DNA of 64,000 nt from positions 644,290-708,289 of the forward strand of contig VXAI01000309.1 of NCBI GenBank assembly GCA_013399305.1. Direction: 5' to 3'. Made by a program: the position numbers and the translations under genes. This DNA is from Rostratula benghalensis (taxonomy: Eukaryota > Chordata > Aves > Charadriiformes > Rostratulidae). Of this stretch, positions 1-13,258 are shown one piece after another. The notes beneath the pieces were generated by a model. That model was given only the letters and a program-made list of their open reading frames with translations, made no database searches and was not told the DNA's origin. Positions within the stretch are counted from its first letter, which is position 1. The number at the start of each line of letters is the position of its first letter.

Positions 1-3000
1 ATCCAGTTTGATAGGTAGAGAGGAAGGATAAAGCACATGGGAGAACAAGGATGGATGGACAAAGTTATGCTTTCAGTGATAAGTACCCATGTTCTCCCCC
101 TCCCAGACTGGGGTGTCTCTCACTCTGGTCGCAGCTCAGCCATATACAGCTCTTTATCTTCTGTGCCTCGCTCTCCAATGAGACCTCCACCTGCGTAAAA
201 TTATTAACACTTTTCCTTAGGTTTCAGTATTATATTTAACCATTCACTCAGCCAGCAAGTAGAGACAGCAGCTACACATATCTAAGGTAATTTCTTTTGT
301 CTTTTGGTGGGATTGCAACAAATAACTTTCTTTGATTGAATCATCTCTCACTTCTTAACTTCTGAATCTCCTCCTGCCACCCAAAGAAATGGACAGGGTA
401 CAAATCCCAAATGTGGACTTGTGCTGTTCTTTCTCCCCATGGGCCAAGGATATCTCAAATCTGTACCTGCCCCAGTCAGTGTCAGGTGGTCTGCTGGACA
501 TTTTTAACCAAGTGATTCTGTGAATCTTAAAATATTGTGATCATATAGGTTTTAAGCTCAATGGCCTTTTTTCCTTTTTTCTTACTCTTGCCTCACCAGC
601 CTTGCTCCTTACACACTTTGAGGGGACATATTAGCACAACATTTTTCTGGCAAAGTCATCAGCAGTGTCTCGTTATTTAAAATATTTTATTATTTTTTTA
701 ATAAGCCATATTTCATACCAGCTATATAACCAGAAGTTCAAATCCTTTGATTTTAAAAAGTACAGTCATATTTTTTGGCATAAAACTTAAACTTACAAAT
801 TAACTACATAGGGGAGTTGGTTCTCCGCAGTGTTTTGTCTCCACTTGGTTTTATAATTTATGCTGGGGAGAACAGTCTTGGCTAACTGGGAGTCCTGAGT
901 TTTCTGAAAATAAACACATGAAAAAAAAGGCAATCACAAATATAATTATGCCTCAGACATTTCTAAAAATGGCACTATGCAGAACAAGAGATTTTACTTT
1001 CTAATAGAAAGACTAGATCACAAGTGCATTACAGTTTCTCAGTTGGGATATGTCCATGTAACAAATTGCAGTGCCAGTCAGGGTTACTCATTTTATCTCT
1101 GAGGATGCAAGCTGGAAGCTGGCAGCAGGCCGGCTGCATTAGCTGGGGCTTGCAGGGGCTAACGAGCTACTCCCAGGGGCAGGCTCTACACAGCGTGGCA
1201 GGGCTCTGCACTAACCTGAGGCTATGGCTTTCAGATACCCAGTGAGTTCATTCAGGATATTACCGTGGGGCACGGCACTACGTTATGTTGACATGTCTAA
1301 GTGGTTCTGATGTTTGGTCTCCTTATGCTTTGGAGGGCGAATAAAACATGAAAGGCAGACATCCAGCATACAGTGAACAATAATGTGCTGGGCACATGGT
1401 TGACCAACCCAGTCCCACACCCCAGTCCACCTGTGCTGTATGATAGAGGCACAATTAAAAGGGTGCACCAGCTACTACTGGGATATCAGCATTATACACT
1501 TACAGCACACTGCAAAGATTTGCTCATGTGTGTTTGTACAAATAGAATATCCTTGAATCTTAACTTTTTTCTTCACAGAGAAGTGATTTGAGTACAAGCA
1601 TTCATTAATACACACACATTCAAACATATTGAAGACATTACAATCCTCCGTTATGATATGAAGAAAGAAAGATTTAATACATGCAGAGACTTCCTTGCAC
1701 TTACATAAGTAGTTCCTTTTCTTCATTCTTCTGAATTAATCCTTTCAATCAGAGATGAATGAATAAGGGAGACAGCAAAATTTTTAGGAGATATTCACCC
1801 AATAGAAAAAACAATAGAAAAGGAGAGAGAGAGACTAAAAAGTAAAACACACTTGACAGACAGGAAGCATTCATCAGTGTGTGAGTTATGACACACTTTT
1901 TCTGTTACATGAAATTGTATTTTTAAGACTTGGAAGAGTCATCAGAATTTTGAATACTTTCATTTGAAAATAAAATTGACATGCCCTCACTTGATTTATG
2001 TTCTTTGTTAAATCAGTATTTTTTCTTATAGGAGAAACCAAGTTTTAATCCATAAATTATAGCTGAAATACACATAAAAAGAAATTCAAATATACCTTTA
2101 TAAGTCATCAGCAGTATTCTGTGTGGACTTAAGCAACACTTTTACTCATCTTGACTCAAATAGAAAAGTACCTTCTCCCTGTGGCAAATTAAAATCTCAC
2201 ATTTGCGTGACTGTATGATAGGGAACAAAGGATGCACAGATTAAGAACACACAGAAAAATCATTATTCAGATGTACCTGCACCTCAAGACTATCTCCAGT
2301 TCCAATGCAGGACCCCAAACCGTGGAAGTTTTCACTGGAAGAAGTCATGAACCTATGTGAACCTTATCTAAAATCTGGCCTGAATTTGTAATAAAGTAAT
2401 TAAACAAGTGAGTTTGCTTTTCCTACTTTTATGAGTATTTCAGAGATCTGGAGATCTTTAACTTTTCTGTTGGTGTGAAGTTTTGTCATTCATAAGCAAC
2501 TAGGGCTATGACACAATCCAGATAAATGTCTTGCTTTGGTACAATTCTGTTAGTTAGCCAACGTAAGTGTTTTATTACAAAAATAAATTTTCTCAGGCAA
2601 AAAGTGGTTGGGTACTCTGAGCTGGCATCTTTTAGCAGGGCTCAGAAAGCAGCAAGCGTGCCTTCCCATAACATTATCTTTACCATTTTATTTGCATTAG
2701 AGTCATGTCTATAAGTGCTTCCTGGAAGCTGCTGTAGTCTAAATAAAGATCTAGGGTTTCACGTTTGTTATTTCTGCTGCTAATGCACTGAATTAAAAAC
2801 AAAACCATAATATACTTGAGGAAATTATGTGAGATGTAGAAAACAACGCCAGCGTCAACTTACTTTTCTCAAAACTGTATTTCATATTTTTAAACAGAGG
2901 CAGACCAAACCCAAAATGTTGCAGGAGAACAATTCAGTGCCAACTGGAGACAAGTGTGATACAAATCACAGACAAGTGCTCTCTTTCATACACCTGTCTC

Positions 3001-4762
3001 TAGTTCTGGTCAGTCAACGTGGAGAGGACTTCACTGGAGTCCAGAGGCATTTTTCTGCCTCACTCTTTTTTTTCAGGTTTGCTGGGTAGATTCCCATTGA
3101 TGCTGAAGATCATGACAGCAGGAAATTCTACGTGAGTGTTGATGAACGCAACCCAATATGTTAAGTGTCCCTGCTATCTTACAGAATTATTTTTAAACAT
3201 GCATATGTATATATACTATGATATTTATTGCTTCTGGTCCTCAATGTAAGCTATAAAATCTATTAGAGTTACATAAAGTTCTGTAAACTACAGTTAATTT
3301 ACAGATGTGTTTGATTGTTTTCAACAATGAAGATTAAAAGAAGCATCAAGGACACCATTATTCTCTTTTTATAATAATCATGAAAACTTCAACCACAGAA
3401 AAATTCTACACCCTAAACTTTCATGTGGAAGGGGTCCTATTACAAGAACAAGCTAAGAGCATATGAGTCACATCTAAATGAGTCTTTCAATTTGCCACAA
3501 TCATCAAGGAAACAGAATGGCATAGGACTTGATCATAGTCCTGGCCATTGGATATGCTCTAAAAACATCTAAAATCAGTCACTTAAAAATTGTAAACAGA
3601 GAGGGGAGATTTGTTATAGTACTCAGAAGAGCATGGAACCACTGCCTTTATATGCAGCAATGAAGAGTCTGTCCATGCTCTGATTTCTGAATTAGAAATG
3701 GCAACATTCCTTCCAAATGCAGATAAACAAGAGGGAGGGAAATAAACTTTGCCTGTTATGCCCTGCATCACACAATCTGCTTTTTAGCAGTGCTTTTTGG
3801 TGTTTTATATTTTCATATAATAAACACACACACAAACCAAACAAGAAGACTGAAAAGCAATAAGATTCAATTAAATACTTGCCTGCAGGAAAGCACAAAT
3901 CTTGCACAACTAAAGGCCCAGGTCTATAGTCCACATAGAAATACAGATCATATTAAAGCAAATAAGCACACTGCTGCTGTGACAACCAAAGGACTGGAAT
4001 GTAAAAAGGAAAAAAAAAAAAAATCCACAGTTTCCTGGCATTTTGAATACACAGAATAAAATCCTACCTACTAATCTTTGAAGGTCACAAAGACAGATGA
4101 GCAAATACAAGATGTTACAGCTGAGCAGAAAACAGAACAAAATCTTTGCGCTAATTTTGCTTTAAACACCTACCCAGTTTAGAAGATTTCCATACCTTCA
4201 CCTACTCAGAGCATGCAGGGCTGGCACCTGGACAACCACCATGCTCCTAACCTGACAGCAAGGCAAGGGCAAAATTCTTATTATTGGCTGACACTTAGCT
4301 GTGTCAGGGAGACTAATTTGATCACCATCCATATGTTCCCCATGAGGAAAATGAAGAAAAGCAAAAATACAATTTTGGCTGAAAATGACATGTAATCCTT
4401 GCGTTTAGCACTTCAGTTTAGCAATCTTTGCACCTACAATTGTATTAAGAAAGAGCAACTGCATGAGTTATGGTAATCTCATTCTACCATTTTAAGTGAC
4501 ATGCTGTTTATATGGGTGCTTGTAGCTCTGCATACTTGTATGCAAACAAGTGGAAGAAAAGACTGAATGCCTGCCAAACTGAAAAGGAAATAAACAGCAG
4601 GGAATTAAATTATTTTTTCAGACTTCTAAGAAACAATTACAAGGAATAAAGAGCAAAACTCAAAAGTACAAGAAAGTACTTATAAGTAACTGACGCTCGT
4701 TGGGACCTGGATCATGTTAAAAGATCTTTTCAGGTGTACCCAACCTTAGTGTATTACTGTAA
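1..4762. other. Intergenic, no gene recognised
   Basis: AT-rich unique-looking sequence with only short chance ORFs. A patch at about 1105-1235 is clearly richer in G and C than its surroundings but encodes nothing recognisable. A run of A lies at 4010-4023 and a short CA run near 3822-3835. Confidence 0.6.
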
Positions 4763-4870
4763 ATTCATAGATTTTTAAGGCCAGGAAGGAACATTAATTG
4801 CATCCATTTTCATCTACCACACACTATAAAGAATTTCTCCCAATGAGGCCTGAATAAAACCTGACACTTA
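4763..4870 (-). mobile_element. Ancient CR1-like 3' fragment shared by reptiles and birds
   Basis: The plus strand reads ATTCATAGATTTTTAAGGCC then AGGAAGGAACATTAATTGCATC, followed by a recognisable continuation to AATGAGGCCTGAATAA. From memory this matches an old CR1-type 3' end, abundant in turtles and crocodilians, in reverse orientation, including the ATTC-type terminal repeat at the low-coordinate edge. It is much more diverged than the two avian CR1 copies. Family and strand are assigned by resemblance only. Confidence 0.55.
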
Positions 4871-6508
4871 ATGAAGCAGGAGAACATCTTTTAGGAAACA
4901 GCTAATTTTCACATAAAACCTTTGGTCCTGCTTATTCTTGGGAAAACTTTTCCAGCTGGGTATCCTCTTGTGCACATTTTAAGTATATTCATCACAGGAC
5001 TAGCAGGAGTAATTCTCTCCCTTGCAGAGTAGCTGAAAAGGAAGTTTTGATGGGATTTTAGAAGTGGTCAGGGTCTCTTCAGTAGCATAAATTTTATCTT
5101 GTGCCAATGCATATTCATATTAAAAGCAGAAATCCACAGGGAAGTCAGCAAAGTCTTTGATTTACCATTTTGGGGTCTTATTCACTTCCAAGGGAAAGAA
5201 AACACACACACCCCTAAAAAAAAAACGATGTTCAACATGAAACAACAGACACATTTCATGGTCAACATCATAGAAAAATAACAACAGCAAACGGAGAAAC
5301 CCTGTGTAACAAGCTTCCTAGCTGAGACTCTAGGATGATTTGGTGCTTCTCTTGCTGACATTCTCCACTGAGAATCATCCTCCTCCATCTTGTCTGACAT
5401 TCTCCTACCCACAGACTTTTTCCCCAGCCTGTCCTTTCTAGGCTCCACGGTGTAGTTTCTCACCAAGTTTGAAACCATCTACCTTGTTCACCAGCATTTT
5501 CTTTCATTAGCAGGAGAGCACGGGGGATTATCACACAAGCTACTCATGCGTTGCACATAAATATCATGAATTGTTGTAGCAAAAAATCATTAGTGAACTA
5601 ACCTCCAGAAATGTGGGAAATTTTATTTAGCTTGGATAAACAAGCCTCAATGTTTTGGTTTTTATTTCAACACTGAACCTCTCCTTTCTTGGCAATACCC
5701 TTCCTTCCTTAATCTCCTTTAATGCAGCGAATAAGCATCATGGATTAGTCATCAAACCTGATATTCAGCCAGAGAAATTTAGAAGCGCAGTTGTAACATG
5801 TAACAGCTGTAAAAGAGCTCCAGGTAGACTGATGAAGTAGACAATAGAAGAGACCTAAAGTTTACTCATAAGAATACAATCAAAAAATTTCACATCTGCT
5901 GAATCCTGCTTTCCTTCTGACCATGCAGAGAAGCAGTAACCAAAATTACTCAAGCAATAGGGTACAATAATCCCTCTGAGGAGTTGCATAGCAATTGTTT
6001 CGGGAATTTGCATTTTACCTCAAAACACCACACGGGGGTCTACCTCACGTTGACAGTAAGCACTCTGACTTTCTGTTCAAGGAAAGTATTTCACCTGGGA
6101 ATACCAACCCCTACGTGAATGGTTTTTGTATACATGTATTATAGGCCAAATTTCTGTCTCTATCTGAGAACAGATGTTATCCTGCTGTGACTCTAGGCAA
6201 AAAAATGAGAGAGAAAAAAGAAGGAAAAAGCAACAAGAAGCCACAATAATTTTCCCCTAAATTGTGAAGGTTGTTATTTCACCTTTGCAAATAGGCTGCA
6301 TTTTTGTTAGCCTACTGTTACTACTCTGTGTTCTGCATGTATCACACCAGGATTTTAAATACCCAGTACTGATTTTTGAAATGTTTTGAATTACTTGAAT
6401 ATTTTCACTGAAAAGCATGTCTAAAAACTGAGCTACCACTAAGGTAACCTTCTGACGCTCAGCATGGGAAGACTTCAAAAAAGCATTTGTTCTTAAAGGG
6501 GGGGGGGG

Positions 6509-6533
6509 NNNNNNNNNNNNNNNNNNNNNNNNN
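6509..6533. other. Assembly gap, 25 N
   Basis: The gap directly follows 11 G (6498-6508) and precedes A-rich sequence. It is probably a small gap at a homopolymer that could not be read through. Confidence 0.98.
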
Positions 6534-7541
6534 ACAATCAGAAAGCATTAATTAGAGAGGAAAAAAAACAAAGAAAAAAAACAAAGAAAGCAAGAAAGAA
6601 GAATGAATTATCAGAATCTAAGCTCCAAATGATTCTGTTCTATTTTATTGTGTGTTACATTGTGTGCTTTTCCCTGTTGTCAGTGTTGCCTGAAAGTTTT
6701 TCTCTGGTTATTTCTAGAAAAGACCCATCTTAATTTCCAGACACAAAAGCACATCAGGACTATACCCAGTTCAGAGCTAGTGAAACTTAGAATATAAAAA
6801 TACAAACTCTCACAGCCTCTTGAAGCTCTTAATGTTAGAATAGAGGTAAGTTTAATAAATAAAAATTGCAAGTAGGTGAAATACTGTTTCTAGCTCTCAT
6901 TAGGGCGCGGTGAAAATTAATTCCTAAGCAGAAAGTACTTTGAGATCTTTGCATGAAAGCCATTGCTTCAGTTAAGAGCAAACTAGTATTATTAAGTGTT
7001 ATTAAAATAAATTGGAGGCAGAGAACATCATAATTGTTTCCCTGTAGGCTAAATCTGAGAACTGGTCTCCATCGCATTGTAGGTCAGTTTTAATCCTTAG
7101 ATTACCAACATCATATGCATCTCATTTACACCGCAGAGATAAGTCTCCCCTGAGCCTTTCAACCCCCCCCAGTCACAGTCTATACAGCTTGTTGGCATAC
7201 TGTAGTTATCAAGGAACTTTGTAAGGTAATTTTGGACTACAAAAGGAAGCAAATAATAATTATTTATGTTTAAATTTGTTTTGTTTTAAAGATACACAGT
7301 ATCCTGTGGATCAAGTTCAAACCTCTTGTTTTGGAAGCCCATAATTTTGTATTATGACCTTTAAATCAGTGTCTAACCATAGAGAAATTTCAGGACTTGG
7401 AGGGTTTTGCTGAAAAGAAATTAGTAGAAGGAGCTATTAGTCTTCTCTCTAATTCTTGCTGTTAGTTTAAGGGCTTTAAGATGCTAAACGAAGCTAGTAA
7501 AATATCAGCCTTGGAGAACAAAGTCCTCTGTGTAATCACAA

Positions 7542-7573
7542 AACAAGCATATCACAGAACAAGCATATCACAA
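7542..7573 (+). repeat. 16-bp tandem duplication
   Basis: AACAAGCATATCACAG is followed directly by AACAAGCATATCACAA; they differ only in the last base. Confidence 0.85.
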
Positions 7574-9051
7574 AGGAGCATCAGTACATACTTGCTAAGT
7601 CATCGTTAGGGCCCAGATGCAGAGGCCTGACAGGATTGTACTGTTCATTAATTTGTTGTTTGAAAAATCAGGCTGCATCTAGACATAGTAAACATATCAA
7701 TTTAAGTAACATTCAGTACCCTGATGTCCAACAGGATTGTGAGCTTCTAGAACTTAGGTGCATAAATACAAAGCAATAGTTATAAAGCCTGCTTAGAAAG
7801 CTATTAACTAAGAATAGTAGCAGAAAAGAAAATGTAGCTGAGAAGAGCCAAGAAAAGAATGATAGAGCAGACAATTCAGCTATTAACTCTGGCAGTTTTT
7901 GGTTTTGATTAATATGTCAAAAAATGCGAGAGAAATGTTTAGTTTATAAAAATGTTTAATATTGACATATAAAAATTTTAAAGCTTTAAAAATATGTAAA
8001 GTGGCCAATAAAATAAAATAAAATCCTTTTTGTTCTCATTGTTCTCATAAGGGTTATTTAGAAAGGTACCTTGGCGTAGGCAAGACTGTATTCTCTTGTG
8101 AACACCTGTGAACTGTTGAGTTTAATTGGGCAACAGCTGGTGCTGATTGTGGGTTTTCTTGCTGTATCTCATTACTGGTTTCCCCTTTGCTCTTTCCTTA
8201 TTCAGTGTTGCTGGTGTGTACTGCTTAGAGGATCCTAGCAGAAATAGTTAAAGATAGTCAAAGAAAATGATTTAAATTGTTTCTGTGTACATCTGCATAC
8301 TGTTGAGCTTACTCAGAATACAGCAGATGTGTGATGTACGTGGGTGGCGGTCTGGGGATATCACACATTGGCTGGCAGTCCTCATAGTATCTTTCATTCT
8401 CCATCTAAGCATGAAGATTTTTTCTGCAGAGGTTAGGACATGCTGCAATTTAGTTATTTATGGGCCAAAAATCTCAAAAAAAAAAATCACTCAAAAACAC
8501 CCTTTGTCATTTTGCAATGGAATACATTCCTTACTTCTCATTTCAATAAAATTATGAAGAAGTAATCATGTATATACTGCATTATCTTGCTAAACATGCT
8601 TAGGGCAAAACTGCTGATCCTAAGAGCCAAACTACCACTTTTTTTCGACATTTAGGAGAATTAGCAGTTCAGAGAGAAGATATTTTGAGTGCTGACCTTG
8701 CCAAAAGCACAGCAACTGAGTGCACAAAGTGGGAGAGTAAATGGAAGAAGAAAAATGAGTTTTTCTGGAAAAGAGTAATGAACGAAAGTGAAGGGAAAAG
8801 TCCTCTGCAGTGAACTTATCAGCCAGATGCCTATCTCAAAATAAGAACAAAATTCTGAGAAAGTCTCAAATTGGTAACAGAAGAAAAACACTAAAAATAG
8901 ATAAAGTTACTTACTAATGACTTGAGTGAGATAGAAGTAGACCAAGACTCCACTTTTTGAAAATGGAAACTCCCATCTATTTTCCTGATATGTAAGTTCC
9001 TCTACAGAAAGAACAGAGAATTAAAATTAGCCCTTCAGATAGTGCTGTTTC

Positions 9052-9077
9052 AAAAAAAAAAAAACAAAAAAAAAAAA
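9052..9077 (+). repeat. A-rich low-complexity tract
   Basis: Two A runs split by a single C. Confidence 0.9.
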
Positions 9078-11104
9078 CCTAAATCATCAGATACAGTGCT
9101 CTGAAATAACTATTAAGTGAGCATTCGTTTTCATATAAGCAGATAGTAAATTGAAATATAGGTCAACAAAGCTGATTTTAATACTGCAGATAATGATATT
9201 TATAACTGGACAACTTTCAATTTGTTTAACACTCCAATATATTATGGACATAATACTCTATACATTGATATTATTAACAAAAAATTTATGTTAATCTACC
9301 ATACTCTAACCATAACTCTGACATGCTGACATGAAACCGTTAAGTATCTTGCCTTTTAATACAGTTTTGATTTCCAATGCCTTCAACACTAAGGTCCTTT
9401 TCATCTCTTTAAGAACAGAAAAAGAGTAGTAGGAAAAAAAATCAGGTAGTAATTCTGTGTGCAGCATGTGAAAAAAAAAGGTTTCAATAACATAAATACC
9501 ACTTTGGGGTATAAGTATACTTTACTTATGCATATAAAGTATAAAGCCTACTTTATCAGTAACTGAAGTGACATGACAATCTTTGCACTCTGAGCTGATG
9601 TAATATCTCCCTAAATTGTATATGACAAAAATATATTTGGACCTACTTTATCTTTGCATAGCTATAGAAGTATTGAGTATGTATATATGCTCAGAAATAC
9701 TTCTGAGAATACAGGACAATTACAAATATTTATAATCCTGAATTGTGAAGGGTTGGAGTTAATTAATTCCTGTTACCACTGGTAGCTTTAGATTTACCTA
9801 TTAGTGTTCTTACAAGTCTCATTAATAGAGGTCCCCTTAGCAATGTGCTTTTACTAATTCTGCAGGTGTAGCAATAGAAAGCATTAAGGTGTTTTGAAAC
9901 AATTTTCAGCTAAAGCAGTGTCCCTGCATATAGCAAGACATATTTACTGCAGCATTGTGGTTTATGTCTTTATCTTTATTAATGCAGTATTAATATTGTT
10001 ATTAACCTTGGAAGATAATTTATATATACACAGAATACCTAATAATGAAAAAATAATCTATTTACTGGTCCTTGTTAAGATAAGAAACATGTTTGTCATG
10101 ACGTGACAGAAAAAGAACATTCTTACTCACTTAAAGATCATAGTCATCGAGTCAAACCAGATAATCATTAATTTCAAGCTTACTGTCAGTTTTATGTTTC
10201 TAGTTACTCCAAACTTTGCAGCTAATTTAGACTGCAATATTTTGTTACTAGAATTTATTTTGTCTTCTGGGCCACCAGAGCTTACACCTCAGCACGAGGT
10301 GGCAGCTAGGTTCTGTGTTTGAAAAAAATTGCTCACTGATCATCTCCCTGCTTGTTAGGTAGCTATTTCCAAAAGAATCTCTGTACATATCTATCCCATC
10401 ACTGTCAGACCCACCCAATTTCCTGAGTCAGATACAATGATAGACTCATGACAACATGTCTCATCTTTGTTAAATGTATTCCTCATAGGAGGAAGTATGT
10501 CATGTCAGTTCATAGGGGGTTAAATAGCTCTTGCTAAGATGAAGACAAATACAACATTCACCAAGACTAAGAAATTATCTCTTTTTAAATATCAGGTAAA
10601 CAATTCTGGGACTGCAGTGTTTAAAAAAATCTGGATAAACTTCCTAAAATTCATCACAGTAAAATGAATACATCTTTCCTAAGCTTGGCTGCAAATAAGA
10701 GACGTTCCCCTAAGCAGCTTATAACAAGTTATGGCAAGATACCTCAGTTTCATCATATATTTACCTGCATCTTACAGCTGCAATTTATATCAGAACCAAA
10801 GCCATATTTCCAAAGGCTATAGATTTTTATATCAAAGGCTTGATTCTTGGCAGAAACAACTAGCTATTTAGAGGAATAATGCTACAAATGCAGAAATACT
10901 AGTTAGTTGTTTTCAGAGAAAGAAAATAGCTTAATAATAGTAAAAGCTTCCAAAAGCTTGTCAAACACTTTGCCCTTCCAAGACTAATCACAACAGTTTT
11001 AGCTACTCAGATAGTCGTTGCAAGATTTTGTTTAGGCCCCCACGAGCCATTAGAAAATTTGTTAACTGATTTTAATGTGAGATTCATATAACACACATAC
11101 ACAC

Positions 11105-11790
11105 ACAGAATCACAAAAATCACAGAAGGATTGAAGTTGGAAAGGACCTTTGGGAGTCATCTGGTCCAAACCCCCTGTTCAAGCAGGGCCAGCTAGACAC
11201 AGTTGCCCACAGCCTCTTTCAGACAGCTACTGAATATCTCCAAGGAGGTAGACTTCATAATCACCCTGGGCAACCTGTGCCACTGCTTTGTCACCATCAC
11301 AGTGAAAAAATGTTTCTTGATGCCAAGAAGGAACCTCCTGTGTTTCAGTGTGTGACCACTGTTTCTAGTCCTGAAAAGAGCCTGGCCCTGTCTTCTCTGC
11401 CCTCTCGCTTCAGATGATTGCATACATTGATGAGGTTCCCCCCGATCTTTTTCTTCTTCAGGCTGAACAGTGCCAACTCTCTCAGCCTTTCTTCATAGCA
11501 GAGATGCTCTAGTTCCTTGTTCATCTTTATGGTCCTTCATTGGACTCTATGTCTTTCTTAAACTGGGGAGTCCAAATCTGGGCACAGTTTGGTCCAGGTA
11601 TAGCCTCATCAGGGTTGAGCAGAGAGAAAGGATCACCTGCCTTGACCTGCTGGCAATGTTTTTCTTAATGTAACTCAGAATACCACTAGCCTTCTTTGCT
11701 TCAAGGGAACATTGTGGGCTCATGTTCAACTTGGTATTCACCAGAAGCCCCAAGCACTTTTATGCAAAGCTGATTTACAGCTGAGGCAAA
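11105..11790 (-). mobile_element. CR1 LINE 3' end, 5'-truncated, minus strand
   Basis: Read on the minus strand, this is a second CR1 3' fragment. Its 3' end lies at low coordinates, where the plus strand shows AGAATCACA and AAATCACAGAAGG, the complement of the CR1 terminal repeats, followed by GGAAAGGACCTTTGGGAGTC. The minus strand around 11753-11547 encodes a decayed ORF2 tail (GLLVNTKLNMSPQCSLEAKK). The next minus-strand segment covers the usual untranslated tail. It is shorter and in a different part of sequence space from the 27-kb copy, and carries several substitutions. The 5' (high-coordinate) edge is uncertain by tens of bases. A short CA-rich run (11092-11109) adjoins the 3' end. 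Confidence 0.9.
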
Positions 11791-12739
11791 TCTCTCTGTT
11801 CATAATAATAAAAGACAAAGAAGGAAATTACTATAGAAAAAGACGCAAAGAAGCAAATAACTATTACCTGTAGCCATTATTCTGTATTCACATATAATCA
11901 TCAGAGTTGAAGAGCCATATTCAAATTTATGAAATCAAGGGAGCCTACATATGTGTCTGAAATGAAATCTGGCCAAACTTATTTTAGGTACATATTTGTT
12001 CAAGAAAGACTCTAAAGTCTAGAAAGAATCACAGTTTGTCCCTATGATGGGATAGATCAATTTAAAATTGTGCCATTATTTTGTAGCTTTGTTATTGCCT
12101 TGGGAATCTCTACCTCTGAGACAAGCAGAGGGTCTTTGAGTCTAATCCAGGTGAATGAGGTTCACAGAGGTCTGAAAGCTGAATCATCTCTTCCTGACAG
12201 GAGGAAATGCCACGAGGATAGGTGATCACTGAGCAAGCAGAGATAAGGACCTGGATGTTTCTCATGGCCACACAACTACAAGTAGAAAGTCACATCTAAA
12301 GAAGTTCAGAAACCTGTTGGGTCTGATCAAAGGACACCCACATGTTTGAAGATGTCAGCAGACATCTGCAGAGGCAGGGCACAGGGCCTATCAGAGTCAC
12401 CTGCTGGGGCCATGATTCTGTTACTTCATAGTACCATGCCCAAGCCCATTAGTCCTGCTGCTCAATAGGCTTAATTATCATTACTGTAATGCTGCATTTA
12501 TGGGGGTCTACACTTTTTCCAGATGCAGTCCTAATTTAATCGTGTTACCTTGAGTGTGACTGGACCAGGCTCCACCGTGAAATGCAGGTATGATCCGAGA
12601 CTCTACAGAGGCTTTGTAACTAAGTCCAGTGGATACTGAATCAGGTGTGATCAGTAACTCAACAAACTTCTCAGTTTGGAAGAGGAAAGATGAAACATAT
12701 GTCCAAATCATCAACCAAAGTAAATGTTTTGGAATAACT

Positions 12740-12761
12740 AAAAAAAAAAAAAAAAAAAAAA
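12740..12761 (+). repeat. Poly(A) run, 22 bases
   Basis: Homopolymer of 22 A between unique-looking sequences. No retroelement was recognised upstream. Confidence 0.95.
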
Positions 12762-13186
12762 GGATTACAATAAGGCAAGTTGATAATGCCAACAGTGCTC
12801 AGGAATTCATCTCGTATCTTACCATGCCTATGCCAATGTTGCTGGGGTAGTAATACAGAAATGTGGCAGTAATGTGAAAAAATATGTAGTAGCCAACAAC
12901 AAAAAGTCTCCACTGATAAAGCTATAAATTGTAATTTCTCAAGCAGCTAATCTGTTATTACCAATCACTCTTTCAATTACCTGGGTGGTTAAGGTGTTTA
13001 CCATTGGAACTGAAAGCAAGAGAAAAATAACTATGGACCTATACACAATTTCCTATTTAGATTCTTATAAAATTGTCCGTACCAACCGTTAAAACAGCTC
13101 ACAACAAATTATTGCTGAATTCATAGTAAACCACAATAAAAATACAATTGTCTTCCTACTTCCCATGGGCAGCTGGAGACATAATC

Positions 13187-13258
13187 AGGTTGTTTCCTTT
13201 TCTCTCCTTTGCTTTTCCTTCTTTTTACTTTCTCCTTTTGCCTTTGTCTCTTCTTCCT
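13187..13258 (+). repeat. Long pyrimidine-rich tract
   Basis: Roughly 70 bases almost entirely C and T, broken by a few G and A. Low complexity; no splice acceptor with a credible exon follows it. Confidence 0.75.

Larger units (their letters stand above)
4871..11104. other. Intergenic, no gene recognised
   Basis: Holds the 25-N gap, an A/G-rich patch right after it (about 6557-6603), the 16-bp duplication at 7.5 kb and the A-rich tract at 9.05 kb. The rest is AT-rich with no recognisable exon or repeat. Confidence 0.6.

Noticed and set aside
12980..13020. tRNA-like A-box phrase (GTGGTTAAGG) suggesting a tRNA or MIR SINE
   Set aside because: No B box or cloverleaf arms follow, so neither a tRNA gene nor a SINE can be supported.
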